In this document: piece by piece, positions 15,855 to 24,308 of the stretch | Numbering within the stretch: the stretch's first letter is position 1 | Layout: every line of letters starts with the position of its first letter | Assembly (NCBI GenBank): GCA_036495225.1 | Contig: DASXNG010000292.1 | Coordinates: forward strand, 1-56,153 | Direction: 5' to 3' | Length of the DNA stretch: 56,153 nt | From: Galbitalea sp036495225 | GTDB taxonomy: Bacteria; Actinomycetota; Actinomycetes; Actinomycetales; Microbacteriaceae | Made by a program: the position numbers and the translations under genes | Notes under the pieces: generated by a model | Told to the model about the DNA's origin: nothing | What the model saw: only the letters and a program-made list of their open reading frames with translations | The model's database searches: none

Positions 15855-17003
15855 GTGAGTCAAACAGTGAGTGCCCGACCAACCGCCCAGCCCGCCCGTC
15901 GCATCCTGACCGAGCTGGAACATCCACGCCAGGTCTTCGCCAACATCACGCCGAACTGGTTCGCATCGATCATGGGGACCGGCATTGTGGCGAATGCGGC
16001 GGCGGCGCTGCCATTGCAGTTCCCGGGGCTCCGGACCGCAGCGACGATCGTGTGGGGGCTTGCGAGCGTTCTACTCATCTCACTCACCGCTGTCACGGTC
16101 GCGCATTGGGTGACCAATCCAGCCCGAGCGCGAGCGCACCACCTCAATCCAGTGATGGCCCACTTCTATGGAGCGCCACCCATGGCGCTCCTCACGGTCG
16201 GAGCGGGCACGATTCTGCTCGGCAGGGATGTTCTGGGGCTGTCGCTTGCCGTCGGCATCGACTTTGTTCTGTGGACGGCCGGAACCATTCTGGGCCTGGC
16301 GACTGCCGTGGCCATTCCCTACCTAACATTCACACGCCACGACGTGAAGTCAGACGCCGCGTTCGGCGGTTGGCTGATGCCGGTCGTGCCGCCCATGGTC
16401 TCCGCGGCCACCGGGGCATTCCTCGTGCCTTTCGTTCCCGCCGGGCAACTTCGGCTCACGGTGCTCCTGGGCTGCTACGCCATGTTCGGGCTGAGCCTGC
16501 TCGCATCTCTCATCGTGATCACGCTCATCTGGTCACGGCTCGCCCAACACAAGGCCGGGCCGTCTGGCATGGTGCCCACCCTGTGGATCGTGCTCGGACC
16601 CCTTGGGCAATCGATCACAGCGGTCAACCTCCTCGGCGGTGTCGCGCACCTCGCAGTTAGCGTTTCTCTCGCCCGTGCGCTCGGCTACTTCGGAATCATC
16701 TACGGGGTCCCGGTTCTCGGATTCGCGATCCTGTGGGGCGCGCTCGCGATCGCGATCACCATACGCACCGCTCGCGAGAAGCTCCCGTTCTCTCTCACCT
16801 GGTGGTCGTTCACGTTCCCGGTCGGGACGTGCGTGACCGGGGTTACGGGGCTCGCACTCCGCACGGGTTCTACCGTGCTCGCCGCTCTGGCGGTCCTGCT
16901 CTACATCGGGCTCGTAGCAGCATGGATCACAGTTGCGAGTCGCACATTTCACGGCAGCGTGATTCGCGGCACACTGTTCTCGCCCCCGCAGCCAGTCGCG
17001 TGA
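15855..17003 (+). CDS. TDT family transporter (TehA/Mae1/SSU1-like)
   Basis: A 382-residue polytopic membrane protein with about ten hydrophobic segments and the family opening PNWFASIMGTGIVANAAAALP. The TDT family includes the TehA anion channel, the fungal malate permease Mae1 and the sulfite exporter SSU1; substrate cannot be assigned from sequence alone. Later segments YGAPPMALLTVGAGT and FTFPVGTCVTG fit the family. The start is GTG at 15855. The divergent LysR gene likely controls it. Export of a small organic or sulfur anion is an inference. Confidence 0.87.
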   Translation: MSQTVSARPTAQPARRILTELEHPRQVFANITPNWFASIMGTGIVANAAAALPLQFPGLRTAATIVWGLASVLLISLTAVTVAHWVTNPARARAHHLNPVMAHFYGAPPMALLTVGAGTILLGRDVLGLSLAVGIDFVLWTAGTILGLATAVAIPYLTFTRHDVKSDAAFGGWLMPVVPPMVSAATGAFLVPFVPAGQLRLTVLLGCYAMFGLSLLASLIVITLIWSRLAQHKAGPSGMVPTLWIVLGPLGQSITAVNLLGGVAHLAVSVSLARALGYFGIIYGVPVLGFAILWGALAIAITIRTAREKLPFSLTWWSFTFPVGTCVTGVTGLALRTGSTVLAALAVLLYIGLVAAWITVASRTFHGSVIRGTLFSPPQPVA

Positions 17004-17039
17004 CCCGACTCCCCGACGCCGAATGAGTCGCGACATGTG

Positions 17040-17465
17040 TCACTCGTCGAGCGCACTCACGCACGCAACAAGTCCCCTGGCAAGCCCGGCGGTCTCCGCA
17101 ATCGTGAGCCCCGACAGCATCCGGTGCTCCACCCCCTCGACAAGCACCTGCGCTGCGTCGAGGGCCCTCATCCCCGCCGGGGTCAGCACTGTTGGCAAAG
17201 CGCGCCCACTGTCCGCTCGCGCTGGCCGAGCTACTAGGTCGCGGTCGATCAGTTGCTGCAGCATCGCGTTCATCGATTGGCGCGTCACAAACGTGCGTCG
17301 AGCCAGCGCGGAGGCCGAGATGCCGGGTTCGACGCGAAGGCGATACAGACAGGAGTAGTGGGACACCGTGAGTTGGAGAGGCTTGAGCGCCTCTTCCATC
17401 CGCGCATGCAGAAGTGATTGCGCGTGCTTCAGCAGATACCCGACCTGCGGTGAATCGTCGACCAT
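17040..17465 (-). CDS. MarR family transcriptional regulator
   Basis: A 141-residue MarR-type protein: N-terminal dimer helices (YLLKHAQSLLHARMEEALKPL), a winged HTH (LTVSHYSCLYRL...ISASALARRTFVTRQSMNAMLQQL) and a wing (RDLVARPARADSGRALPTVLTPAG). It is divergent from a VOC protein gene with 53 bases between the starts. That gap is almost entirely made of inverted repeats, so autoregulation and joint control of the VOC gene are likely. The ATG at 17465 overlaps the outer repeat. Confidence 0.9.
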   Translation of the reverse strand: MVDDSPQVGYLLKHAQSLLHARMEEALKPLQLTVSHYSCLYRLRVEPGISASALARRTFVTRQSMNAMLQQLIDRDLVARPARADSGRALPTVLTPAGMRALDAAQVLVEGVEHRMLSGLTIAETAGLARGLVACVSALDE

Positions 17466-17506
17466 GTCAGTATCCTCACATAGGATGCTTGTAAGGAAAC
17501 TGACAT
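17464..17506. promoter_or_regulatory. Inverted repeats between MarR and VOC genes
   Basis: An outer pair ATGTCAGT (17464-17471) and ACTGACAT (17499-17506) encloses an inner palindrome ATCCT-cacat-AGGAT (17472-17486). These cover both start regions, as expected for a MarR operator that represses both directions. Confidence 0.6.
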
Positions 17507-17518
17507 TGGAGAAACATC

Positions 17519-17890
17519 ATGAGCGTCACCGGCCCAGACTTCATCGCACTGCAAGTGCGCGATCTCGAGAAAGCTGCCACCTTCTACGAGGAGGTTGTCG
17601 GACTCACTCGCGCCCCGTTCTCGCCACCCCATGCCGTCGTCTTCGACACCCAGCCGACTTTCGCCGTTCGTGATCCCGCACCCGGTGTCGATCTCGACTC
17701 CGGCCAGGTGGGTCTCGGCGTCGCACTCTGGTTGCATGATCCTGACGCAGAGGCCCTGCACGCCACACTCGTCGCGGATGGTGCCGTAGTCGTTCAACCA
17801 CCGTTTGACGGCCCGTTCGGTACAACGTTCGTATTCCAGGATTTAGACGGTTACCTCGTGACAGTCCACGACAACACCACCCGCAACTGA
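17519..17890 (+). CDS. VOC (glyoxalase/bleomycin-resistance fold) protein
   Basis: A 123-residue vicinal-oxygen-chelate protein with the beta-alpha-beta-beta-beta pattern: FIALQVRDLEKAATFYEEVVGL at the start and PFGTTFVFQDLDGYLVTVHD at the end. Metal ligands of the fold would be near the start, middle and C-terminal Glu/Asp; several positions are non-canonical, so the catalytic class is open. It may bind or detoxify a small electrophile or drug. The GGAG Shine-Dalgarno is well spaced. Expression is probably controlled by the divergent MarR gene. Confidence 0.85.
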   Translation: MSVTGPDFIALQVRDLEKAATFYEEVVGLTRAPFSPPHAVVFDTQPTFAVRDPAPGVDLDSGQVGLGVALWLHDPDAEALHATLVADGAVVVQPPFDGPFGTTFVFQDLDGYLVTVHDNTTRN

Positions 17891-17933
17891 GGCCCGTTGC
17901 ACTGACGGGTCGTCGTGCTCGGCGACGAAGTGC

Positions 17934-18149
17934 TCACTTCTTGTCGCGCCAGCCATTCTGGAAGGTGTCGTCGTGGAGCTTGCGCAGGTCGGTCGCGTAT
18001 TCGTCGAGGCGACGGGCAAGGTCCTGCATCTGGTGGAAGTCTTGCCCGTGATCGCGCGCAGGCGTCTTTTCTTCCGCCCGTTTACGCACTATGTGAAGCT
18101 CCTCACGGCTCAGTTCTGCCACTTTCTCTAGGACTTCTTCGACATCCAT
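17934..18149 (-). CDS. Small charged hypothetical protein
   Basis: A 71-residue, highly charged, probably helical protein starting MDVEEVLEKVAELSREELHI. The AGAAGG Shine-Dalgarno is six bases from the ATG, and third codon positions are G/C-rich through most of the frame, which supports a real gene despite its size. There is no signal peptide or membrane segment. I do not recognise the family. It is convergent with the VOC gene and faces a 228-bp gap in which I see nothing else convincing. Confidence 0.65.
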   Translation of the reverse strand: MDVEEVLEKVAELSREELHIVRKRAEEKTPARDHGQDFHQMQDLARRLDEYATDLRKLHDDTFQNGWRDKK

Positions 18150-18377
18150 GACGTACCTTCTGATCCATCGGTGATCGGGCCATGCGAAGCCCGCACAGGA
18201 CGAGCGTAGGCAGCCGCCGGTATCGGATCAAGCGCCAGTCGATGCGCTCGCGTTTCAGAACGGCGAGATGCGAGCAGATGGTGGATGTCGCATCGGGCAG
18301 TCGCTTTGTCGCCCTCATGATTTTAACTGCCGGCGTTCAGCGGGAACATCGGCGACGAACGTAGCGTTGATAACACC

Positions 18378-18725
18378 ATGATTTACCTGATTCTCAGCCT
18401 CATTGTGATTGAGCTGTTTTTGCAGGTTCGCGCGCGCACCGCGGTTGTCGGCAGCCGTCAGAGATACGTCTCGTTGTCACTTCGGCGCCTCACGAATTGG
18501 GCCATCAACCTGGCCTTCATCGCCGAAGGCGTCATCTCCCTCGCCAGCAACCAAACTTCGAACGCACTCTGGTACCTCGTATTTGGCATTTTCGGCATTT
18601 TTTTCGAAGTACGGATGCACCATGATGACGACGATTGGTTCAACGGTCGCGGCAAGAAGATCAAGTCAGGACTCCGGCGACTGATGAGCCGCCCGCGCCA
18701 CGGTTACGCCCCAGCCTTCGGATGA
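18378..18725 (+). CDS. Small hypothetical membrane protein
   Basis: A 115-residue protein with a membrane helix at 2-16, a basic cytoplasmic stretch, then two further hydrophobic segments (about 42-58 and 64-79), and a histidine/aspartate cluster MHHDDDDW followed by a basic tail. It starts MIYLILSLIVIELFLQ. Family not recognised. It stands alone, upstream of the convergent DHFR-like gene. Confidence 0.65.
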   Translation: MIYLILSLIVIELFLQVRARTAVVGSRQRYVSLSLRRLTNWAINLAFIAEGVISLASNQTSNALWYLVFGIFGIFFEVRMHHDDDDWFNGRGKKIKSGLRRLMSRPRHGYAPAFG

Positions 18726-18780
18726 CATTGCCACTGCGACGACCAGAGGGCTCATTCGCAGCGATGATTAGCCGAGACTA

Positions 18781-19401
18781 TTACCGCTTCCGGACGGCGT
18801 AGGTCAGGTGAGTCACCCGCTGCGTCGGCGTCGCGCTGACCTGCTTGAGCGCAATGCGGCTTGCGTCCACACCCTCGAACAGGCGCACTCCCGAGCCGAA
18901 CAGCACAGGTGAGAGCGCGATCGAGAACTCGTCGATGAGGCCGGCGTTCAGAAACTGGAGGATCGTCGCGCCGCCACCAGCGATGCGGATGTCTCGATCG
19001 CCCGCGGCCTCGCGAGCCAGGTCAAGCGCGCTCTCGATCCCGTCGCCCACGAAATGGAAGGTGGTTCCACCTGCCCGCTCCCATGGGTCACGCTTCTCGT
19101 GTGTCACCACGAACACCGGCGTGTGGAACGGCGCATCCTCTGGCCACATCTGTTCGCCGGCATCGAACATCCGCTTGCCCATCACGCTCACGCCGGTGCG
19201 CTCGAACGTGGCGCGCGCTACGTCGTTGTCTGGCCCGTCGTCGCCACCCTCGCCGAGACCCAAATTCTCCCTGAAGAACCGCGTCGGGAATACCCACTGT
19301 TGCAGTTCCATCCACTGCTGCCCCATCAGCTCCTCGGCTGATTCGGGCGCGATGAACCCGTCCAGTGACATCGACACACTGAAGAACACCTTGCCTGCCA
19401 T
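18781..19401 (-). CDS. Dihydrofolate reductase-like (RibD C-terminal) protein
   Basis: A 206-residue RibD-C/DHFR-fold protein: VFFSVSMSLDGFIAPESAEE at the N-terminus, GVSVMGKRMFD in the middle, VVTHEKRDPWERAGGTTFHFV, then the cofactor-binding DIRIAGGGATILQFLNAGLIDEFSIALSPVLFGSG. Such stand-alone proteins are usually uncharacterised NAD(P)H-dependent reductases, not the folate enzyme. Its ATG overlaps the stop of the SRPBCC gene by one base (TAATG), making it the third gene of an ArsR-SRPBCC-reductase operon. Confidence 0.9.
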   Translation of the reverse strand: MAGKVFFSVSMSLDGFIAPESAEELMGQQWMELQQWVFPTRFFRENLGLGEGGDDGPDNDVARATFERTGVSVMGKRMFDAGEQMWPEDAPFHTPVFVVTHEKRDPWERAGGTTFHFVGDGIESALDLAREAAGDRDIRIAGGGATILQFLNAGLIDEFSIALSPVLFGSGVRLFEGVDASRIALKQVSATPTQRVTHLTYAVRKR

Positions 19402-19907
19402 TAGTCCCTATCTCCTTTGTGAAAGATCTCGCCCACATATGCGGCCAGGTTGGCCAGGGTCTGCCGACCCCCCTCGATCGCGTGGGACTTCTCGATCGCC
19501 GTGTCACGGAGCTCCTTGGTCGGGAACACCGTGCGCATCTCGATACTGGTCGCGGCGCCGTCGGTCGTGAACGTGATGACCGACTCGAAGATGTCCGGGT
19601 CGCCGAGGAACTCGCCGTGCAGCAGCGCGATCCGCTCAGGCTGCACGATCTCGGTCCAGGTGATCCACTCCTGGTAGTCGGTGCCATCCGGCCCATGCAT
19701 CACGAAGTCCCACACCCCGCCCACGCGGAACTCAAATGCCCGCGTCGTCGTGCTGAAACCCTCTGGCCCCCACCAACGCGACAGGTGCCGCACCTCGGTG
19801 AACGCCTCGAACACCAGCTCACGCGGGGCATCGATAAGGCGCGACACCACGATCTCGCGGTCTGCCGTTGATGACTGACCTTGCTCTTGCTGTTCCGTCT
19901 CGCTCAC
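19401..19907 (-). CDS. SRPBCC (AHSA1/CalC-like) protein
   Basis: A 168-residue START-like protein. The family opening VVSRLIDAPRELVFEAFTEVRHLSRWWGPEGFSTTTRAFEFRVGG is clear, followed by WDFVMHGPDGTDYQEWITWTEIVQPERI. These proteins form a hydrophobic ligand pocket and are commonly paired with ArsR-type repressors. Here the ArsR gene ends seven bases upstream and a DHFR-like gene follows with a one-base overlap. The ligand is unknown. Confidence 0.92.
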   Translation of the reverse strand: MSETEQQEQGQSSTADREIVVSRLIDAPRELVFEAFTEVRHLSRWWGPEGFSTTTRAFEFRVGGVWDFVMHGPDGTDYQEWITWTEIVQPERIALLHGEFLGDPDIFESVITFTTDGAATSIEMRTVFPTKELRDTAIEKSHAIEGGRQTLANLAAYVGEIFHKGDRD

Positions 19908-19914
19908 GGGCCGC

Positions 19915-20256
19915 CTACCCCTCTTGCCTTGCCTGCTTCAATTCCTGCACAAACGCGTCGAGTCGACCGAAGCTCTCGTTCCAGAATTGCTCGAACCCAC
20001 CCGTCCACTCGTGGACTGTTCGCAGCCCTCGGGGATCAAGCCCATACAACCGCTGCTTGCCTTCCTTGCGGTCGCGCACCAGCCCGACCTCTCGAAGAAC
20101 TCGCAGATGTTTGGATGCCCCGGGCTGGGGCATCCCAAGCTCTAGAGCCAGTTGGGTCACCGGCCGTTCGCCGGTCCGCAACAGCACCAGGATCTCCCGA
20201 CGTCGCGGCTCGGCAATCGCGTTGAAGACGTCTGATGTTGTCGCTGCTCGCGCCAT
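19915..20256 (-). CDS. ArsR family repressor
   Basis: A 113-residue ArsR/SdpR-type winged-helix repressor beginning MARAATTSDVFNAIAEPRRR, with the recognition helix region QLALELGMPQPGASKHLRVLREVGL and wing VRDRKEGKQRLY. No metal-binding CXC is present in the recognition helix, so it is not a classical arsenic/metal sensor. The ATG at 20256 was chosen over upstream ATGs because TATGAT (20264-20269) stands seven bases before it, which predicts a leaderless mRNA starting at this codon. A perfect 16-bp palindrome abuts the -10, giving obvious autoregulation. It leads the ArsR-SRPBCC-reductase operon. Confidence 0.88.
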   Translation of the reverse strand: MARAATTSDVFNAIAEPRRREILVLLRTGERPVTQLALELGMPQPGASKHLRVLREVGLVRDRKEGKQRLYGLDPRGLRTVHEWTGGFEQFWNESFGRLDAFVQELKQARQEG

Positions 20257-20268
20257 GCGACCCATCAT

Positions 20269-20284
20269 ATGCCGATATCGGCAT
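20269..20284. promoter_or_regulatory. ArsR operator palindrome
   Basis: ATGCCGATATCGGCAT is a perfect 16-bp palindrome ending exactly at the first base of the ArsR -10 hexamer. It is the obvious autoregulatory operator and also lies 82 bases upstream of the divergent YdhG-like gene. Confidence 0.75.
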
Positions 20285-20366
20285 GCGTCAAGAGCAGGAT
20301 TCGAGAAGCCAGCGATGGGCGCCCAACCTAAAATTGGCTCAAAGCTCAGGCACAGGGAGGACGCCC

Positions 20367-20780
20367 ATGACCACCACATTCAGCAAAGAGGAAAAGGCTG
20401 CCATGAAGGCAGCAATCGCCGAGAAGAAAGCTGCGCAGGAGGGTGCGGACGCCGCGGCCGCGTGCGATGCAGCTATCGCCGCGCTGACCGGGACCGACAA
20501 GGAACTCGCCGAGGGTTTCCACCGGTTGGTCAAGGAGAACACGTCCCTTGCCGCGAAGACCTGGTACGGGATGCCCGCTTACGCGGACGCCGACGGCAAG
20601 ACGGTGGTCGCGTTCAAACCGGGTTCGAAGTTCAAGATCCGCTACGCGAGTCTCGAATTCCAGCAAGCAGCACAACTGGACGACGGTAACCTCTGGCCGG
20701 TCGGGTTCGCCGTCACCAAGCTGGATGACGGCGACAAGAAGCGAATCGCCGAAATCCTAAAAACCGCGGTCGGCCGCTGA
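20367..20780 (+). CDS. YdhG/DUF1801-like protein
   Basis: A 137-residue protein. The N-terminal 40 residues are Ala/Lys-rich and helical; the rest resembles DUF1801/YdhG-type domains (AAKTWYGMPAYADADGKTV, FKPGSKFKIRYASLEF, LDDGNLWPVGFAVTKL). GGGAGG lies six bases before ATG 20367; the longer open frame upstream overlaps the ArsR promoter and is not used. Function is unknown; related proteins have been suggested to act in iron handling, which I cannot support here. Confidence 0.8.
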   Translation: MTTTFSKEEKAAMKAAIAEKKAAQEGADAAAACDAAIAALTGTDKELAEGFHRLVKENTSLAAKTWYGMPAYADADGKTVVAFKPGSKFKIRYASLEFQQAAQLDDGNLWPVGFAVTKLDDGDKKRIAEILKTAVGR

Positions 20781-20801
20781 CGACAGTCGCCACTGCGAGG
20801 G

Positions 20802-21800
20802 CTACGCCCTGCTTGGCTCCCGCGGCTCCAGGCCCGCCGCGAGGTAAGCCGCGTCGATGACATCCATGTTCTTGATCGCATCGTCCACTGAGGTGAGCAC
20901 GGGAGCACCCCGAAGTACCGCGTTCGCCAGAGCGTGCAGCTGAAACACGAACGTCGGCTCCGTTGTCGTCGTTTCGGCGCGAGTCGCCTTGCCGGTGCGA
21001 ATCGTGAGCGAGTTGCCGTCCTGCGGAAGAAACGGATTGTGTACCTCGAGTTCGCCATCCTCGCCGGTGAACCGGGCGTAGATGTACGGTTCGGGCGACA
21101 CCATAGACGAGCGGACCTTGCCAACGACGCCCCCCGAGAACTCGAGGTCAATCGTCATGTCGCCGTCGACGCCGGGCTCCGCCTGTTCTGCTGTCGCCGA
21201 AACCACTTTCGGTTCCTCGGCCAGCACGCTGCGCAGCAGGTGAACCGGGTAACAGCCGACGTCCATGAGTGTTCCGCCGGCAAGCGCCAGGTTCCAGCGG
21301 ATGTCGTCCCGCGCGGGTCCCATTCCGCCGAACCCGGATTCCACCGAGACCAGCTTGCCCAGTTCTCCCGAACGCAGGATCTCGATCGTTCGCAGAGTGA
21401 TGGGGTGGTAGCGGTAATGGAACGCCTCCATCACGATGCGATCGGTCGTCGCAACCACGTCGGCAACTTTGCGCGCCTCTGAGGCGTTGGCGGTGAACGG
21501 TTTCTCGCAGAGCACGTGCTTGCCAGCCGCGACGGCAGCGAGCGTCCAGAATCCGTGCAACCCGTTGGGCGTCGGGTTGTAGACGACGTCCACTTCCGGA
21601 TCGGCCAGCAGCGACTCGTAGCTGTCGTGCACCTTTGGGATGCCGTGCTCGGCAGCGAACTCGGTGGCCCTGCCCCGATCGCGCGCAGCTACAGCAACGA
21701 TCGCGACCTCGTCCACCGAGCGCGCCGGATTGATGAGGGCTCGCGGGGCGATCCCTGCGGCCCCAAGGATCCCGATTCGAACCACCTGTGGGTCGCTCAT
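20802..21800 (-). CDS. Gfo/Idh/MocA family oxidoreductase
   Basis: A 332-residue NAD(P)-dependent dehydrogenase. The Rossmann segment IGILGAAGIAPRALI and the family-specific CEKPFTANASEA (catalytic Lys in EKP) are clear, with the C-terminal substrate-binding beta-sheet domain after residue 120. Substrates of this family are usually sugars or inositols. ATG 21800 overlaps the stop of the saccharopine-dehydrogenase-like gene by four bases, so the two are translationally coupled. Confidence 0.9.
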   Translation of the reverse strand: MSDPQVVRIGILGAAGIAPRALINPARSVDEVAIVAVAARDRGRATEFAAEHGIPKVHDSYESLLADPEVDVVYNPTPNGLHGFWTLAAVAAGKHVLCEKPFTANASEARKVADVVATTDRIVMEAFHYRYHPITLRTIEILRSGELGKLVSVESGFGGMGPARDDIRWNLALAGGTLMDVGCYPVHLLRSVLAEEPKVVSATAEQAEPGVDGDMTIDLEFSGGVVGKVRSSMVSPEPYIYARFTGEDGELEVHNPFLPQDGNSLTIRTGKATRAETTTTEPTFVFQLHALANAVLRGAPVLTSVDDAIKNMDVIDAAYLAAGLEPREPSRA

Positions 21801-23089
21801 GACAGTCGGTCCTCGAGCCCCCATGCCTGGCCGTACCCGCCTTCGGCGATCGGAAGCGCCATCAGGTCGAGGAACGGCTTGGCATCGAATGCCTCAGGAC
21901 CACGCACCCCGACGCCCGACCAGACGCCCTTCGAGAGCAGCTCCAAAGCGATCACCGGGTTCAGCGCCGTCTGCCAGACCACGCACTGGCTGTCATATTC
22001 GGCCATCGTCCACTCGTTGTCTGCCACGTGATACAGATACACCTCGCGTGGTTTGCCATCGACACCGGTGCCCGTGACCCACAGTCCCGCGCAGGTCTTG
22101 CCGGTCATCCTCGATCCGAGGGTTGCAGGGTCTGGGAGACCCGCGGCCACGACATCCCGAGGCGCGACCATCACGGGGCCATCGGCAGAACGGACGCGGA
22201 CGGGCGTCGTCTTGTCGAGCCCCAGTTGGTTGAGCGTCTTCAGGATGCCGATGAATTCGTCGCCGAGCCCATACTTGAAGGTGACGCGATTGGCGTCGAC
22301 CCAGCGGGGCATGAGCAGCACTTCTTCGTGCTCGACGTTGACGCACTCGACCGGTCCGATGCCGTCGGGAAACTCGAAAACCTCCGGCTCGCTGAACGGC
22401 GCCGTCGTGTACCAGCCTCGATCCTTTTCCCAGATCACCGGCGGGTTTAAACATTCTTCGATCGTCGTCCAGATGCTGAAGGATGGCGCGAAGATCTCGT
22501 TGCCCGCATCGTCTCGTACCACGAGATTCGCGCCATCCCGGGTGCCGAGTTCATCGATCTCGGTGAACAGGTGATCCGCCGCGTACCGCGCGAAGACGTC
22601 GCTGAGGCCGGGCTCCACTCCCATGCCGACTAGGGCAAGCCGACCGGCGCGCTCCCAGTCGTCCGCCTGCGCGAACTGGTCATCGCCGAGCTTCACACCC
22701 GTCTCCAAATACGGATTTGTCGGATGCGGCTCCGAAAGGCTCATCGCCATGTCGAGGTAATCGGCGCCCGCCGCGAGCGCGCCCGCGAAAATGGTGGGCA
22801 CGAACTTGGGCTCGACGGCGTTCATCACGTGAGTCGCACCGTGCTCGCGCGCTACGGCTGCGACGTTGTCCGGATCGGATGCGTCGATCCTCGCGGCTAC
22901 GAACCGTCCGTTCTCGAGCCCCGGAATGCCGGGTGCGCTGGGCGTCTGGCCCTCCACCGCCTCAACCGTTCTCTCGGCCCTCGCGAGGTCGTAATCGCTC
23001 ACGACCATCAGCTCGAAAAAGTCCCGGCGGGCAGCGATCTTCGCAATGGCGTCGCCAACTCCGCCGGCGCCAACCAGCAGGATTCTCAT
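21797..23089 (-). CDS. Saccharopine dehydrogenase-like (Lys9/carboxynorspermidine type) protein
   Basis: A 430-residue protein with the N-terminal Rossmann motif ILLVGAGGVGDAIAKIAARRD and the family segment GVEPGLSDVFARYAADHLF. Homologues act as saccharopine dehydrogenase, carboxynorspermidine dehydrogenase or homospermidine synthase-like enzymes. None of the usual partner genes is nearby, so the reaction is undefined. TAGCTT stands six bases before the ATG, so the transcript may be leaderless, although GGAG also overlaps. First gene of a two-gene operon with the Gfo/Idh/MocA oxidoreductase. Confidence 0.88.
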   Translation of the reverse strand: MRILLVGAGGVGDAIAKIAARRDFFELMVVSDYDLARAERTVEAVEGQTPSAPGIPGLENGRFVAARIDASDPDNVAAVAREHGATHVMNAVEPKFVPTIFAGALAAGADYLDMAMSLSEPHPTNPYLETGVKLGDDQFAQADDWERAGRLALVGMGVEPGLSDVFARYAADHLFTEIDELGTRDGANLVVRDDAGNEIFAPSFSIWTTIEECLNPPVIWEKDRGWYTTAPFSEPEVFEFPDGIGPVECVNVEHEEVLLMPRWVDANRVTFKYGLGDEFIGILKTLNQLGLDKTTPVRVRSADGPVMVAPRDVVAAGLPDPATLGSRMTGKTCAGLWVTGTGVDGKPREVYLYHVADNEWTMAEYDSQCVVWQTALNPVIALELLSKGVWSGVGVRGPEAFDAKPFLDLMALPIAEGGYGQAWGLEDRLS

Positions 23090-23129
23090 GGCTCCAAGCT
23101 ATCGCCTTCGCCGCCAACGGCGAGGTGTT

Positions 23130-24308
23130 CTATCCGGAAAATGTCGTCGGATCCTCGAGCACCGCGGCGAACGCAAGCTCAGCCGCACCGATCATCAGGC
23201 GGTTTGCTCCGAGCTCCGAGCGAACGATCGTGACGCTCTCACTCGACGCAGTCAACGGCTGGCTCGCGACCAGGTCGTCGAGGTGCGCCGGCGCGACGGC
23301 GTAGAGCGAGGCGAGAAACCCGCCGAGAACGATGGTGCGCGGGTTAAGCACGTTGATGCCATTGCGCAAAGCGATGGCCAGAAAGTCGAGTTGGCGCAGC
23401 ACCTCGGCGCGAAGCTCGGGCGAGGGCGATGCGACGAGCGCGGCCTCGAGCTCGTCGCTGTCCACGTCGGTCAAGCCGGTCAGTGCGAGAAGTCGATCGC
23501 GCCGAACCTCGGTCTCCAGGCATCCGCGCGCGCCGCAGTGGCACAAGTCGCCGCCGGAGTGAACGAAGGTGTGGCCGAACTCCCCCGCGTAGCCATCCAC
23601 GCCAGTGATCATCCGGCCACCGGACATGATGCCGCCGCCGATGCCACTCGCACCGCCGTTGAGGTAGATCAGATCGTCGATGCCGCGGCCTGCACCGAAG
23701 ATGCTCTCCGCGAGCGTGCCGAGGTTGGCGTCGTTCGCCGCGGCAACAGGAAGTCCGGTAGCGAGGCCGAGCTGTGCCGCGAACGGTTCGTCGACCCAGC
23801 CCAGGTGCGGGGCGAGCCGCACGACGCCATCGCGAGCGCGCACCAGGCCCGGAACTGCTACTCCGATTCCGACAATCGCGTGGTCAGGCTCAAACTCGGC
23901 CCGCAATTCGTCCAGTGCGGATGTCGCCAACCGGACGGTGTCGCCCGAGGTCGAAATTCCGTCGGTGTGCACGCGCGTACGTCGCAAAACGCTACCGCCT
24001 AGACCCACCGCACCGACTGTCACCGCGTCGATTTCGGGGTTCACCGCGAGGGCGATGGCCCGCGGGCTGGTGCTGGCAACCGGACTCGGTCGACCGACCT
24101 GGTTGCTCGCATCCGGGTCGGTCTCGACGATGAGTTGGCGCTCAACCAATTCGCCGACGAGCGCGGCGATCGTCGAGCGATTGAGCCCGGTGGTCTTCGT
24201 GAGCGACGACCGCGCAACACCGCGCGAATGGTGAACGAGGCGCAGTACAAGCGCGAGGTTATGCTTGCGCACCTCGCTATTTCCGCGACCATCCACCGAT
24301 GTGCTCAT
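23130..24308 (-). CDS. ROK family transcriptional regulator (XylR-like)
   Basis: A 392-residue ROK repressor: an N-terminal HTH (LRLVHHSRGVARSSLTKTTGLNRSTIAALVGELVERQL), then a sugar-binding ROK domain with the zinc motif CHCGARGCLE. Its ATG overlaps the stop of the beta-glucosidase gene (ATGA). The neighbours are beta-glucosidase, CE7 esterase, xylA and xylB, so xylose or a xyloside is the likely effector, as for actinobacterial and Bacillus XylR; this is context, not proof. Its stop lies 40 bases before the saccharopine-dehydrogenase-like start. Confidence 0.92.
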   Translation of the reverse strand: MSTSVDGRGNSEVRKHNLALVLRLVHHSRGVARSSLTKTTGLNRSTIAALVGELVERQLIVETDPDASNQVGRPSPVASTSPRAIALAVNPEIDAVTVGAVGLGGSVLRRTRVHTDGISTSGDTVRLATSALDELRAEFEPDHAIVGIGVAVPGLVRARDGVVRLAPHLGWVDEPFAAQLGLATGLPVAAANDANLGTLAESIFGAGRGIDDLIYLNGGASGIGGGIMSGGRMITGVDGYAGEFGHTFVHSGGDLCHCGARGCLETEVRRDRLLALTGLTDVDSDELEAALVASPSPELRAEVLRQLDFLAIALRNGINVLNPRTIVLGGFLASLYAVAPAHLDDLVASQPLTASSESVTIVRSELGANRLMIGAAELAFAAVLEDPTTFSG

